Source: Aureococcus anophagefferens
Lineage: Eukaryota; Sar; Pelagophyceae; Pelagomonadales; Pelagomonadaceae
Assembly (NCBI RefSeq): GCF_000186865.1
Contig: NW_008705579.1
Span: forward strand, 197,931 to 261,930
DNA length: 64,000 nt
Direction of reading: 5' to 3'
Shown: positions 34,304 to 43,857 of the stretch, one piece after another
Layout: each line of letters begins with the position of its first letter
How positions within the stretch are numbered: position 1 is the first letter of the stretch
Position numbers and translations under genes: made by a program
The notes under the pieces: generated by a model
The model's input: the letters and a program-made list of their open reading frames with translations, nothing else
Databases searched by the model: none
What the model was told of the DNA's origin: nothing

Positions 34304-35542
34304 ATGGGTGCGCGATCCGCGGCATGGCGGGCAGCTCTCCTGCTCGCCACCGCGCGCACGACAACGCACGCCGGCGAGCCGTCCTGGGCCGACGTATTAA
34401 CGAGAGAAGCGGCGGCGCGGCCCGGCATGGACGAGCGCGGCGCGCCGCGCGCGACGGGGCTGCCCCTCAAGTACTGCTCGCACTGCAACGCGGAGCTCGT
34501 GGGGAAGCGCTGCGACGCCGCCGCGCAGACGTACCTCCTCCTGCGCTACCTCGCGGCGCTGCGCCGCTTCCTGCGCGGCGACCACGCGGATCGCGACGCG
34601 CTCCGGTGCTCCGGACCAACGCAGGAGTCGTGCAACGTCACGGGCAACTGGGCGCGCAAGTCGTGCATGCGCCGCGTCTGCCACGAGTCGCACCTCGCGG
34701 GCCACCTCGCGCCCGCGGCGGCGCGGACCGCCCGCAGTCGCGCGGCGTCGGACGCGGCGCTCGCCGCGGCCCAGGCGGACGCGGTCACTCGGCTCGAGCC
34801 GAAGCTGCGGCTGGGCGGCGCGTTCTTCCTGGGCTCCGACTATCTCGACTTCCTCGTCTACAACCTCTTCTTTCCCAACGTGAAGCGCGGCGTCTACGCC
34901 GAGGCCGGCGCCATCAACGGCGTCGACGAGTCGAACACGTACGTCTTCGAGCGGTTCCTCGAGTGGCGGGGTTTACTGGTCGAGCCGACGTCCTGCGCGG
35001 TCTGCGAGCTGCCGGCGAACCGGCCCAACGCGACGATCTTCCACGGCGCGATCTGCCCGCCGGAAGCGCGGAGCAACACCTTCGACTCGGCGACGATGGA
35101 CGTCTTCTGCGCGCGGTCCCCAGAGCTCGCGGGCGCCGAGGCGCGGAAATGCGAGCGGGCCGTCGCGGGCGCGCCCAAGGTCGTGCCCTGCCGCACGCTC
35201 ACGGAGATCTTCGAGGCCGCGGGGCTGTCGCGCGTGCACTTTTTTTCCCTGGACGTCGAGGACTTCGTGCACCAGGCGCTCGCGTCGCTCGACCTCGACC
35301 GCGTCGACGTCGACGTGCTGCTCGTCGAGGTCCGCGCCGACGCCGACGTCGACGTGCTACGCAGGGCGGGCTACGCGACCTTCGCGCTCACGCAGAAGAA
35401 CGACGGCTACCGCGGCTTCCTCGCGGACCTCCTCGCCTGGAAGCCGGCGCGCTTCGGCGGCGCGTGCGCGCGCCTCGACCGCAGCGCCGCGGCCCTCGAG
35501 GCCGAGCTGGATGGCGCGTGGGTCGACCCCTGGGGGCGGTAA
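34304..35542 (+). CDS. FkbM-like methyltransferase domain protein, secretory
   Basis: 412 residues, ATG 34304 giving a signal peptide (MGARSAAWRAALLLATARTT). The first 170 residues hold paired cysteines (YCSHCNAELVGKRC, CSGPTQESCNVTGNW with a sequon, SCMRRVCHES). The second half resembles the FkbM fold: GVYAEAGAINGVDESNTYVF for the SAM-binding glycine loop, WRGLLVEPTSCAVCELPANR, ATIFHGAICPPE, VPCRTLTEIFEAAGLSRVHF, and FFSLDVEDFVHQALASLD for the conserved SLDVEG-type motif. The usual D-x-G in motif I is altered to E-A-G-A. FkbM-like proteins in algae often methylate glycans. The stop is 41 bases from the convergent gene. Confidence 0.65.
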   Translation: MGARSAAWRAALLLATARTTTHAGEPSWADVLTREAAARPGMDERGAPRATGLPLKYCSHCNAELVGKRCDAAAQTYLLLRYLAALRRFLRGDHADRDALRCSGPTQESCNVTGNWARKSCMRRVCHESHLAGHLAPAAARTARSRAASDAALAAAQADAVTRLEPKLRLGGAFFLGSDYLDFLVYNLFFPNVKRGVYAEAGAINGVDESNTYVFERFLEWRGLLVEPTSCAVCELPANRPNATIFHGAICPPEARSNTFDSATMDVFCARSPELAGAEARKCERAVAGAPKVVPCRTLTEIFEAAGLSRVHFFSLDVEDFVHQALASLDLDRVDVDVLLVEVRADADVDVLRRAGYATFALTQKNDGYRGFLADLLAWKPARFGGACARLDRSAAALEAELDGAWVDPWGR

Positions 35543-35583
35543 TCTCGGGACCCAAGCCTCGGGGGCCGGACACTCGGCGTCGG

Positions 35584-36735
35584 TTACCCGTCGGCGCCGG
35601 TCCGCGTCCGCTCCCGCCCCGGGCCCAGGTGGAGGTGGCCGGCGATGCGGCCGCGGAGCGGGCCGGAGAGCTCGTGCCTCGGGTCGTCGAGCCAGCGGGC
35701 CCGGCAGGGCCGCCGCCGCCGCGGCGCCGCCGGCGGCAGGACCTTGGCCCGGCTCCGGAGGACGCGGAGCGCCTCGCACCGGCCGAGGTGGCCGGCGCAG
35801 GGGGCCGCGCTGTCGCCGGGTTCGATGAGGCCGACGCCGTGGGGGGACGCCCGGAACGCGGCCGCGAACGCGAGCTGGTCGCGGTCGCTCGAGTCGTCGC
35901 GGTCGAACTCGCGCCGCCACGCGCAGAGGAAGGCCGCGGCGGCCGCCGTGGCCGGGGCCGCCGCGACGACCGCCGCGTCGGCGTGGGCCGCCGCGACGAC
36001 CGCCGAGTCGGCGTGGGCCGCCGCGACGACCGCCGAGTCGGCGTACGCGTCGGCGCCGCCGGCGCCGCTCATCCGCGCGACCTGGGCCCGGAGGCGCCCG
36101 GGCTCGTCGGTCCGCGCCGCGTCGAGGATCAGGCGGGCCTCCCACGCTTCCCAGGCCTCGCCCGGGCGGCGGGGATGCGCGCACGTGGCCGCGAAGGGCC
36201 CCTGGAGCGCCGCCGACGTCGCCGCCGAGCACGGGTGCGCAAAGAGAGACACGCGGGACGGCGCCCGGAACGCGGTCCGCTCGAGGAACCACTCGGGGGT
36301 CTGCAGGAGCGCGTACTTCCAATCCACGAACAGCGTGAACGCCGCCGTCGGGAAGTAGAGCGACGCGCTGAGCTTGACGCGCTTCGACGCGCGCCGCGGC
36401 CGATCCCGGGCCGTCGCCGACTCGTCCGCCACCACGGTCCACGGCGCGACGCTGCAGTGGTGCGCGAGCGCCTCGGCGGTCCCCGGCCCGACGACGAGCA
36501 CCGCGCAGGTCCGATTGCCGAGCGCGCGGTGGTGCCGACTCCGCGGCTCGTCGAGGGCCGCGTCCGCGCCGAAATACGCGGCGCTAAAGAGCACGATGTC
36601 GCAGTGCGCCGTCGCGCGCGCCGTGCGCGCGGCCAGCGGCAGCTCCTCGGGCGACAGCGCGCAGGGCGCCTCGCCGGCGAGCGCAGTACAGAAGAGCAGC
36701 GCGCAGAGGCTGCCCGCGCACGGGCCCCGGCCCAT
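35584..36735 (-). CDS. DUF616/TOD1-like putative glycosyltransferase
   Basis: 383 residues from the ATG at 36735, which gives a signal peptide (MGRGPCAGSLCALLFCTALA); the frame extends to 36879 but that start lacks a signal. Features of the DUF616 family: CDIVLFSAAYFGADAAL at the first strand; SKRVKLSASLYFPTAAFTLFVDWKYALL for the conserved R-x-x-K...P...Y-S-x-x-x-D-x-x segment; SLFAHPC; and SSDRDQLAFAAAF for the family's R-D-Q-L-S-F block. Three copies of a 10-residue unit (ADSAVVAAAH) from a 30-base repeat at 35956-36045 interrupt the region before the last block. Related plant proteins (TOD1, MUCI70) are Golgi proteins affecting cell-wall polysaccharides. The C-terminal 60 residues are Arg/Pro-rich. 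Confidence 0.55.
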   Translation of the reverse strand: MGRGPCAGSLCALLFCTALAGEAPCALSPEELPLAARTARATAHCDIVLFSAAYFGADAALDEPRSRHHRALGNRTCAVLVVGPGTAEALAHHCSVAPWTVVADESATARDRPRRASKRVKLSASLYFPTAAFTLFVDWKYALLQTPEWFLERTAFRAPSRVSLFAHPCSAATSAALQGPFAATCAHPRRPGEAWEAWEARLILDAARTDEPGRLRAQVARMSGAGGADAYADSAVVAAAHADSAVVAAAHADAAVVAAAPATAAAAAFLCAWRREFDRDDSSDRDQLAFAAAFRASPHGVGLIEPGDSAAPCAGHLGRCEALRVLRSRAKVLPPAAPRRRRPCRARWLDDPRHELSGPLRGRIAGHLHLGPGRERTRTGADG

Positions 36736-36882
36736 GTCGTGCAGGAATGCCGCAGGCGTTAGAAGAGCATCGCGCAGGGGCTGCCCCCCTCTTACTAGCC
36801 CCGGCCCATGGCCACTGGAATGCCTCGACAGGGGGGGCAACATTTTGTGTGAAGAGCGGGTGAAGGTGAAGTCGGCCATTTT

Positions 36883-38064
36883 ATGACGCGGGCTATGAAG
36901 GCCTCATTGCCAGCGGTTATCGTCTGGCCCAGCCTGGTGCAGCTAGTCTTTTGCGCCTCGTTGCTGGTCGCTGAGGGCCTCTTACATGTACGACGACCAG
37001 TGAGCAAGCATTCGCAGCACGGGCTGCAGCTGCGCGGACTGCAAGCCACGACCGCGGAGGCGGCGCTGGTGCAAGCGACCGACGCTGCGCCGAGCGATGC
37101 GGACCTGCTCGTGCGGGAGGGCGTCGCGCTCGAGGGCCGCGGCGAGGCGCTCGACGCGCTCGATTGCTACGAGGCGGCGCTGGAGCTGGACCCGGCGAGC
37201 TGGGAGGCGTGCTTCCGCCTCGGCTCGCTGAACGTCGCCCACGGCCTCGTCGAGGAGGCGGCCGAGCTCTTCGAGCGCGCGCTCGAGCTCAACCCGGCGC
37301 ACGACGCGAGCGCGAAATGCCTCGCGCTCCTCGAGGACGTCGACGTCGGGGCGCTCGGCGACGAGATCGACGCGGCGCTCGAGCTCGAGCAGGCGGCGCT
37401 CGACGCCGGCGAGGCGCCGGACCTCGTGCCCGTCGACGAGGCGCAGCGGTCCTCGGTCGTGCGCGTGCGCGGCTTCCTCGACGACGCGGGCATCGACGAG
37501 CTCCTCGCCGCCGCCGCCGCGGTCGAGGCCGAGGTCGGCGCCGTGGAGCGCGCGTCGCGGGGCGGCGGGTGGTCGACGGTCTACATGAACGACAAGTTCC
37601 GACGGCGGCTGCCGCTGCTCCACGAGCGCATCTTCCGCGAGGCGCGGGCCGCGGACGAGGCCCACTGGGGCGGCGTGCTCCGGGACCGGCGGACGCTCAA
37701 CCTGCGCTGCGCCGAGGCCCACGTGGTCACGCCGCCGGGGTCGCTCGCCTACGAGCAGCACTACGACCAGGGGTCGCTCGTCACCGTCGACATCATGCTC
37801 TCGGACGCGGCGGCCTTCGAGGGCGGCCAGTTTTCCACGTTGGAAGAGGACGACGTCCTCAAGAACCACGCCTTCGAGAAGGGCGACCTGCTCCTCTTCC
37901 TCTCCCACAAGTACCACTGCGTCGCGCCGGTCGACGCGGGCGAGCGGCGAGTCTTCGTCGCGGAGATCTGGGAGGGCGAGGCGCGCGACTGCGCGGGCCG
38001 CTGCGTCCAGCCGGCGGGCGCCGTCTGCGTGTCCTGCGGCGCGTTCGCGGGGTCGCGCCAGTAA
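36883..38064 (+). CDS. TPR plus 2OG-Fe(II) prolyl-hydroxylase-like protein
   Basis: 393 residues, ATG 36883. A hydrophobic N-terminus (AVIVWPSLVQLVFCASLLVA) suggests ER entry. Residues about 65-150 contain two to three TPR helices pairs (LDCYEAALELDPASWEACF, AAELFERALELNPAHDASAK). The catalytic domain follows from about 185: iron ligands H and D in YEQHYDQGSLVTVDIML (about residue 292), distal H in SHKYHCVAPV (about 344) and the 2-oxoglutarate Arg in ERRVFVAEIW (about 355). A final Cys-rich tail (CAGRCVQPAGAVCVSCG) is unusual. This order resembles animal and algal ER hydroxylases acting on secreted proteins; the substrate is unknown. Its stop is 37 bases from the convergent AFG3-type gene. 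Confidence 0.75.
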   Translation: MTRAMKASLPAVIVWPSLVQLVFCASLLVAEGLLHVRRPVSKHSQHGLQLRGLQATTAEAALVQATDAAPSDADLLVREGVALEGRGEALDALDCYEAALELDPASWEACFRLGSLNVAHGLVEEAAELFERALELNPAHDASAKCLALLEDVDVGALGDEIDAALELEQAALDAGEAPDLVPVDEAQRSSVVRVRGFLDDAGIDELLAAAAAVEAEVGAVERASRGGGWSTVYMNDKFRRRLPLLHERIFREARAADEAHWGGVLRDRRTLNLRCAEAHVVTPPGSLAYEQHYDQGSLVTVDIMLSDAAAFEGGQFSTLEEDDVLKNHAFEKGDLLLFLSHKYHCVAPVDAGERRVFVAEIWEGEARDCAGRCVQPAGAVCVSCGAFAGSRQ

Positions 38065-38101
38065 CGCGCGATCGAGGCGAGGTCCTTTTTAGGCCGGGGA
38101 T

Positions 38102-39260
38102 CTACGCGGGCGAGAGGGGCACGCCGTCGACCTTCTCGCCCGGGGGCGGGGCGTCGAGATCCTCCTCGGCGTCCGCCTCGGCGTCCGGCGCGCCGTCGGC
38201 GACCTCGGAGACCGCCGCGCGCGCGGTGATGAACTCGTCGTACTGCTTGTTCGTGTCGAAGGGCCGCGCGCCGAGGCAGCCGACGATGTCGTCGTGGTTG
38301 ATGGTCTCGTGCTCGATGAGGAGGCCCGCGAGGGCCGCGAGCTGCTCCTGCTTGTCCGCGAGGAGCGCGAGCGTCCGCTCGTAGGCCTCGTCGACGATGA
38401 GCTTCGCCTCCTCGTCCATGGCCTGGGCCGTCGCGTCGCTGTAGGGCCGCTGCTCCATGGGGTCGCCGGACTGGGGGAAGGCGAGCTGGCCGACGCGGGC
38501 GTTGCCCGACATGCCGTAGTCGCGGATCATGCCGTAGGCCATTTGGGTGACGCGCCGGAGGTCGTCGGACGCGCCCGTCGTCACGTCGCCGAAGGTGAGC
38601 TCCTCCGCCGCGCGGCCGCCGAGGGCCATGCAGATGACGTCGACGATCTGCTCGCGCGTGCGCAGGGCGATCTCCTTGGGCAGGTACTGCGCGAAGCCCA
38701 GCGCGCCGGAGCCGCGGGGCACGATCGTGACCTTCAAAAGCGGGTCCGCGTGCTCGAGGAACCAGCCCGAGACGGCGTGGCCCGCCTCGTGGAAGGCGAC
38801 GATCTCCTTCTCCTGCTTCGTCATGATCTTGTTCGACTCCAAACCGCCGATGACGCGGTCCGCGGCGGCCTCGAAGTCCGCGTACGACACCGACTCGGCC
38901 GCGCGGCGCGCGGCGACGATCGCGGCCTCGTTGCAGACGTTCTGGATGTCCGCGCCGGCCATGCCCGGCGTCAGCCCCGCGAGGCGGCCCGCGTAGTCGG
39001 CCGGCGGGCCCGCCAAATTCAGGCCCTTGAGGTGGACCTCGAAGATCTGCTTCCGGCCCTTGATGTCGGGCGCGCCGACGGTGATCTGGCGGTCGAAGCG
39101 GCCCGGCCGCGTGAGCGCCTTGTCGAGGACGTCGGCGCGGTTCGTGCCCGCGAGGACGACGATGTTCGACGACTCGTTGAAGCCGTCCATCTCCACGAGG
39201 AGCTGGTTCAGCGTGTTCTCGCGCTCGTCGTTGCCGCCCGCGAAGCCGCCGCGGCCGCGC

Positions 39261-39292
<32 letters not shown>

Positions 39293-40507
39293 AATGATGC
39301 AGGGCTGGTTCGCCCGCGCCTCCTTGAAGAGGTCGCGCACGCGCGACGGCCCGACGCCGACGAACATCTCCACAAACTCCGAGCCCGAGATGCTGTAGAA
39401 CGGCACGTTCGCCTCGCCCGCCGTCGCCTTCGCCAAAAGCGTCTTGCCCGTGCCCGGCGGGCCGCAGAGGAGGGCCCCCTTGGGGATCTTGGCGCCGAGC
39501 TTCGTGAAGCGCTCCGGGTCCTTGAGGAACTCGACGAACTCCATGACCTCCTTCTTCGCCTCGTCGACGCCGGCGACGTCCGCGTAGGTCACGGAGACGT
39601 CCTCCTTCTTGATCTTCTTCGCCTTGGACTGGCCGATGCGGAAGATGTTGGACATGCCGCCGCCGCCGCCGCCGGAGCCGCCGCCCACGGACCGCATGAC
39701 GTAGAGCCACGCGCCGATGATCAAGAGCGTCGGCAGGAACTTCGCGCCCTCGGCGGCCCAGTTCGTCTCGCTCACGTACTGCACGGGCACGAAGTCGCGG
39801 GGCTCGATGCCCAGGTTGCGCTGGGCCGCCTCGAGCTTGCGCTCGAAGATCTCCACGGAGCCGATGGCGAAGTGGTAACTCGGCGCGGACGTCGGCCCGC
39901 TGCCGCCGATGCGCGGGTAGCGCTGGAAGCCCCCCGGGGGCTTCTCCTCGGCGCTGGGCTCCTCGGGCGCGCCGCCGTTGGACTGCCAGCCGTAGGTGTT
40001 CTCGGGCGCCGCGTCGACGGCGACGGGCCGCTCGCCGGCGGCGGCCGCGCCGACGGCGCCGCCGACGCGCGCGCCGGGCCGCAGGAGCACCTCGGCGACC
40101 TTGTTGTTCGTCACAATAATGCGGTCCACCTCGCCCGACTCCAGCAGCACCGTCGCGAACTCCTGCCAGTTGATCTCCGTGCCGCTCGACTCGCGCGAGC
40201 TCAGCCAGACGCCGAGCAGCCCGACGGCCGCGAGCGCGGACACGACGCGCGGGCCGAGCTCGGGCGCGCCGCCGGGGCCGCCGGAGCCGCCCCCGGAGCC
40301 GCCCCCGCCGGCGGACGCCTTCTTCGACGCCCCGCCGGCCTTCTTCGACGACGAACCGCCGGTCTTCGACGAGCCCGAGCCCTTGCCGGCGCCCTTGGGG
40401 AAGAACTGGCCGAAGCCCTTCGGCGGGCCCTCGCCGAAGAGCATGAATTGGCGCCGCGCCGGCTGGCGCAGGGCCGGCGCCGCGCGGAGCGCGAACTTGC
40501 TGAGCAT
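38102..40507 (-). CDS. AFG3: Mitochondrial m-AAA protease, AFG3/FtsH family
   Basis: 801 residues from ATG 40507 ([20 protein letters not shown]), an arginine-rich mitochondrial presequence; an in-frame ATG further upstream is less likely. A Gly/Ser/Lys-rich linker, a membrane span ([15 protein letters not shown]), the FtsH extracellular-type domain ([20 protein letters not shown]) and a second span ([18 protein letters not shown]) precede the AAA module. Walker A GPPGTGKT is near residue 347, Walker [15 protein letters not shown] near 404, and the second region of homology [20 protein letters not shown] follows. The zinc protease motif HEAGH is near 572. Family enzymes form hexamers in the mitochondrial inner membrane facing the matrix and degrade or dislocate membrane proteins. 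All key residues are present. The C-terminal 40 residues are acidic. Confidence 0.92.
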
Positions 40508-41125
40508 CGGAGCGTCAGACCTCGTGCTCCGCTGGTTGCGCGAAGGCCGACGAGCCGCTCGAGCGTGGTCGACTTCGGCTCGCCTCGTTGCACCAACGTT
40601 GAACGGTCGGGCATTGAAAGCCACCAGCCCCTCCGCGGCGTCTAAAGTCGCGTTTTGGTCTCGCCGCGCGGGAAAGGTCCGGCGGCTTCGCCTACGCGTG
40701 GCAAGCTGCCTCTCTCACTCTGCTTTCTCGAGACAATACCGTCGAAAGAGAGCCACCGGGGCGCAAACGCGGCCGCCGGCGACACAGCCGCTCTCTCCGC
40801 CATCGACGACGTCGGACGTGGCCCTTTGCTTCTAAAGTCGACGGGTGCCGTGGACTCGGGACGGCGTCCCTTGCTGTGGCAATAAATACCCCCGGCTTTA
40901 GATTTCGAGGGCGCAGCCGGCAAGCCCGCAGTGCGCGACGACCGGCGCCTCGCCGTCGGCTTGCGCAAAGCGCCCCACACGACGCCCCGCGCCCCGCGGG
41001 ACCCCCTCGGGTCGGCTGTCGACGCTGCCGCGCTCGCCGAGCACACATCCCCCTGTGCGTGGTAAGCCACGGGGTGAGGTGTCCTCGGCTCCGCGCGGTC
41101 GGCTGACTTCCGGCTTTCGTCGAGG
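40508..41125. promoter_or_regulatory. Divergent intergenic region, 618 bp
   Basis: Lies between the start codons of the m-AAA protease and coatomer delta genes. Several short frames cross it but none has coding character. No repeat recognised. Presumably both promoters and 5' untranslated regions. Confidence 0.4.
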
Positions 41126-42788
41126 ATGGTGGTCCTGAGCGCGTCCGTGTGCACGAAGAATGGGCGGTGCCTCTTCGCCCGCCAGTTCGTGGAGATGAAC
41201 CGGCTGCGCGTCGAGGGCCTGCTCGCGGCGTTCCCCAAGCTCATGGGCACGGGCAACAAGCAGCACACGTTCATCGAGACGGACTCGGTGCGCTACGTCT
41301 GGCAGCCCGTCGAGTCCATCTACCTGCTCCTCATCACGAACAAGGCGTCGAACATCGTGCGTGCCCCGGGGTCTTTTCCACCTATTTTCCGCCGCGCGCG
41401 CGGACCGCGACGAAACCTCTGATTAGGTCGAGGACCTCGAGACGCTGCGGCTGCTGAGCAAGGTCGTGCCCGAGATCGCCGGGGGCCACAGCGAGGAGAA
41501 GCTGAGCGACAAGGCCTTCGACCTCGTCTTCGCCTTCGACGAGGTCATCACGACGGGCGGCTACCGCGAGGCGATCGACCTGCGGCAGATCCGGACGAAC
41601 CTCGAGATGGACAGCCACGAGGAGAAGCTGCACAACATGGTGAAGAAGACGAAGATGGACAGCGCCAAGGACCAGGCGGCGCACATGTCCAAGGTCATCA
41701 AGAGCCGCCAGCGCGAGGCGTCGAAGAGCGGCGTCGGCCCCGGCGGCATGGCGGGCCTCGGCGGCGGGTCGTTCGAGGACGACCCCTACGGCGGCGGCGG
41801 CGGCGACTTTGGGGGCGGCATGGGCATGCCCGCGCCGCCCATGGGCGGCGAGAGCCCCTACGGCGAGTCGCCCTACGGCGCGCCCGCGCCGCCGCCGGAG
41901 CCCGTCGTCCAGGTCAAGAGCATGAAGCTCGGCGGCAAGAAGAACAAGTCGTCGCTCATGGACAAGATGGCCGCCGAGGACGGCATCTCCATCGCCCCGG
42001 CCTTCACGCCGTCGAAGCCCGCGTCGTCCTCCGCCGCGCCGCCGCCGCCGCCGCCGACGGCCGCGCAGCCCATCTCCTTGATCGTCGAGGAGAAATTGAC
42101 CGTCGCGCTCTCGCAGGAGGGCGCGCTCGAGTCCTTCGACCTCAAGGGCACGCTGTCCCTCACGGCGAACGACGAGGGCGCGGCCCTGTGCAAGGTCCAG
42201 ATCGCGGACAAGGCCGCGGCGCCGGGCACGACGTTCCAGGTGCACCCCAAGGTCTCGAAGAAGGACTGGGAGGCCGACGGCGCCGTGATGATGAAGGACG
42301 CGTCCAAGGGCTTCCCCGTGGGCCGCCCCGTCGGCGTCGTGCGCTGGTCCCTGTCGACGACGGACGAGGCCCTCGTGCCGCTGACGATCAACTGCTGGCC
42401 CGAGGACGAGGGCGACGGCGTCATGAACGTCAACGTCGAGTACGAGCTCAAGCGGCCCATGGAGCTCTACGACGTCGTCATCCGCATCCCGGGCTGCGGC
42501 AACGCGCCGGAGATCGTCTCCGTCGACGGCTCCCACACGCACGACGCCAAGGAGGAGGTGCTCGACTGGAAGCTAGACATGGTCGACGGGTCGAACAAGC
42601 AGGGCACGCTCGAGTTCAACATCAACGCGCGCGACGCCGACGACTTCTTCCCCATCGCCGTGACCTTCCGGTCCAAGTCGCTCTACTACGACGCGCCCAT
42701 CGCCTCCGTGACGGCCATCGACGGCGACGCGCCCGTCGCCTACTCGCTCAACAAGGCGCTCACCGTCGACTCGTTCCGAATCGCCTAG
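41126..42788 (+). CDS. RET2: Coatomer subunit delta (archain)
   Basis: Exon 1 41126-41356 and exon 2 41427-42788 give 530 residues; the 70-base intron is GT...TAG and joins NKASNI to [20 protein letters not shown] exactly as in other delta-COP proteins. N-terminal longin domain about residues 1-140 ([40 protein letters not shown]); helical linker with Gly/Pro-rich insertion (about 200-300); C-terminal mu-homology domain about 295-530 ([40 protein letters not shown]). The subunit is part of the F-subcomplex of the COPI coat, which returns cargo from Golgi to ER. Length matches the usual about 510. The symbol follows yeast; the animal name is ARCN1. Confidence 0.93.
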
Positions 42789-42884
42789 GCGACCCCCGAA
42801 GAGAGACCGCGGGCCCCAAGACAGCCCGCGCGGACGGCCGACGCGACTCGCGCACCACTCTAACGAACTCGCGACCGCATCACG

Positions 42885-43646
42885 TTAAAACGTGAGCACG
42901 TCCGCCGGCCGCTTCGCGACGCGCGTCGGGAAGGCCGTCAGCAGCGGGATCTCCGAGATGTCGTCGACGAGGCCGCCGTCCCTTTTCACGGGGCCCTTGA
43001 GGTAGCGGTCGAAGACCTGGAACTGGAGCGTCGTCAGCACCCAGGGCGCCAGGATCATCACGAAGACGAGCTCGAAGTCCGCGTCTTTTTCGCGCATCGG
43101 CGCGAACGCGCGCTCCGCGAAGGCCGCGGCGCGGACGCGCGTCGCGTAGACTAAGATTCCCACGAAGACCTTGTTGATGGCCAGGGCCCAGAGCCAGCAG
43201 GCCAATTGCGCCAGGAAGACGCGCTTCCGCGGCGGGCTCCCGTAGTCGCCGATGACGTCGAGGTCCGTCCTCGCGCCCCGCGCCAGCTTCCGAACGAACT
43301 TGCGCGTCGCGCCGTGGACGAGCGCCACGACGGCGCAGCCCAGCGTGCAGTCCGCGAAGAAGTTGATGAAGTAGAACGCGCACGGGTCGCCGCCGGCGTC
43401 GCGGCCGGCGATCCACGCGCTCGCCACCATGTTGGCCACGTGGACGAAGGACCCGCCGACGCACTGCTTCGCGACGTCGCAGAGCCAGACGACGCGCACG
43501 CGCTTCGGCTTCTCGCAGCGCCGCTTCGCCCAGAGGGAGGCCAGGGCGCTGATTAGCAGGAACGTCTGCACGAAGACCTCGAAGAGGCCGCCCACGAGGC
43601 GGCACGACTCCTCGGGCGCCGGCGGCTGCTGCCCGAGCCGGCGCAT
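42885..43646 (-). CDS. STIMATE/TMEM110-like ER membrane protein
   Basis: 253 residues from ATG 43646 (MRRLGQQPPAPEESCRLVGG); the frame extends upstream to 43955 but that part is arginine-rich. Four to five membrane spans. Family landmarks: LFEVFVQTFLLISALASLWAK; EKPKRVRVVWLCDVAKQCVG (the W-x-x-D-x-x-K-Q segment); SFVHVANMVASAW; DPCAFYFINFFADCTLGCAV; IGDYGSPPRKRVFLAQLACW; and DFELVFVMILAPWVLTTLQFQVFDRYL. STIMATE in animals sits at ER-plasma membrane junctions and supports STIM-Orai calcium entry; relatives are widespread in protists and the role here is inferred. The stop lies 96 bases from the coatomer delta stop. Confidence 0.8.
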   Translation of the reverse strand: MRRLGQQPPAPEESCRLVGGLFEVFVQTFLLISALASLWAKRRCEKPKRVRVVWLCDVAKQCVGGSFVHVANMVASAWIAGRDAGGDPCAFYFINFFADCTLGCAVVALVHGATRKFVRKLARGARTDLDVIGDYGSPPRKRVFLAQLACWLWALAINKVFVGILVYATRVRAAAFAERAFAPMREKDADFELVFVMILAPWVLTTLQFQVFDRYLKGPVKRDGGLVDDISEIPLLTAFPTRVAKRPADVLTF

Positions 43647-43857
43647 GGCGATGCGAGCACGTCCGCGAGCAATGCTCGCACGTCCGCGAGCAAGCCTGCT
43701 ATCGGACGGAGCCCCGCGAGTGCAGCCCCATAGCGTGCGTGCTGCACGATGCCGGCAATGACCAAGGTGCCTCGCTTCAACCAAAGGCTGCCCGCAAAAT
43801 CGACGAGTGCTAAACAGCTCAAACGAGCAGTCTTGCGCCGCGCCGGCGCCGGCGGCC
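43647..43857. promoter_or_regulatory. Divergent intergenic region before the giant FHA gene
   Basis: 211 bases between the STIMATE-like start and the FHA gene start. It holds a near-repeat of CACGTCCGCGAGCAA at 43663 and 43679. Its right half is less GC-rich. Confidence 0.3.
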
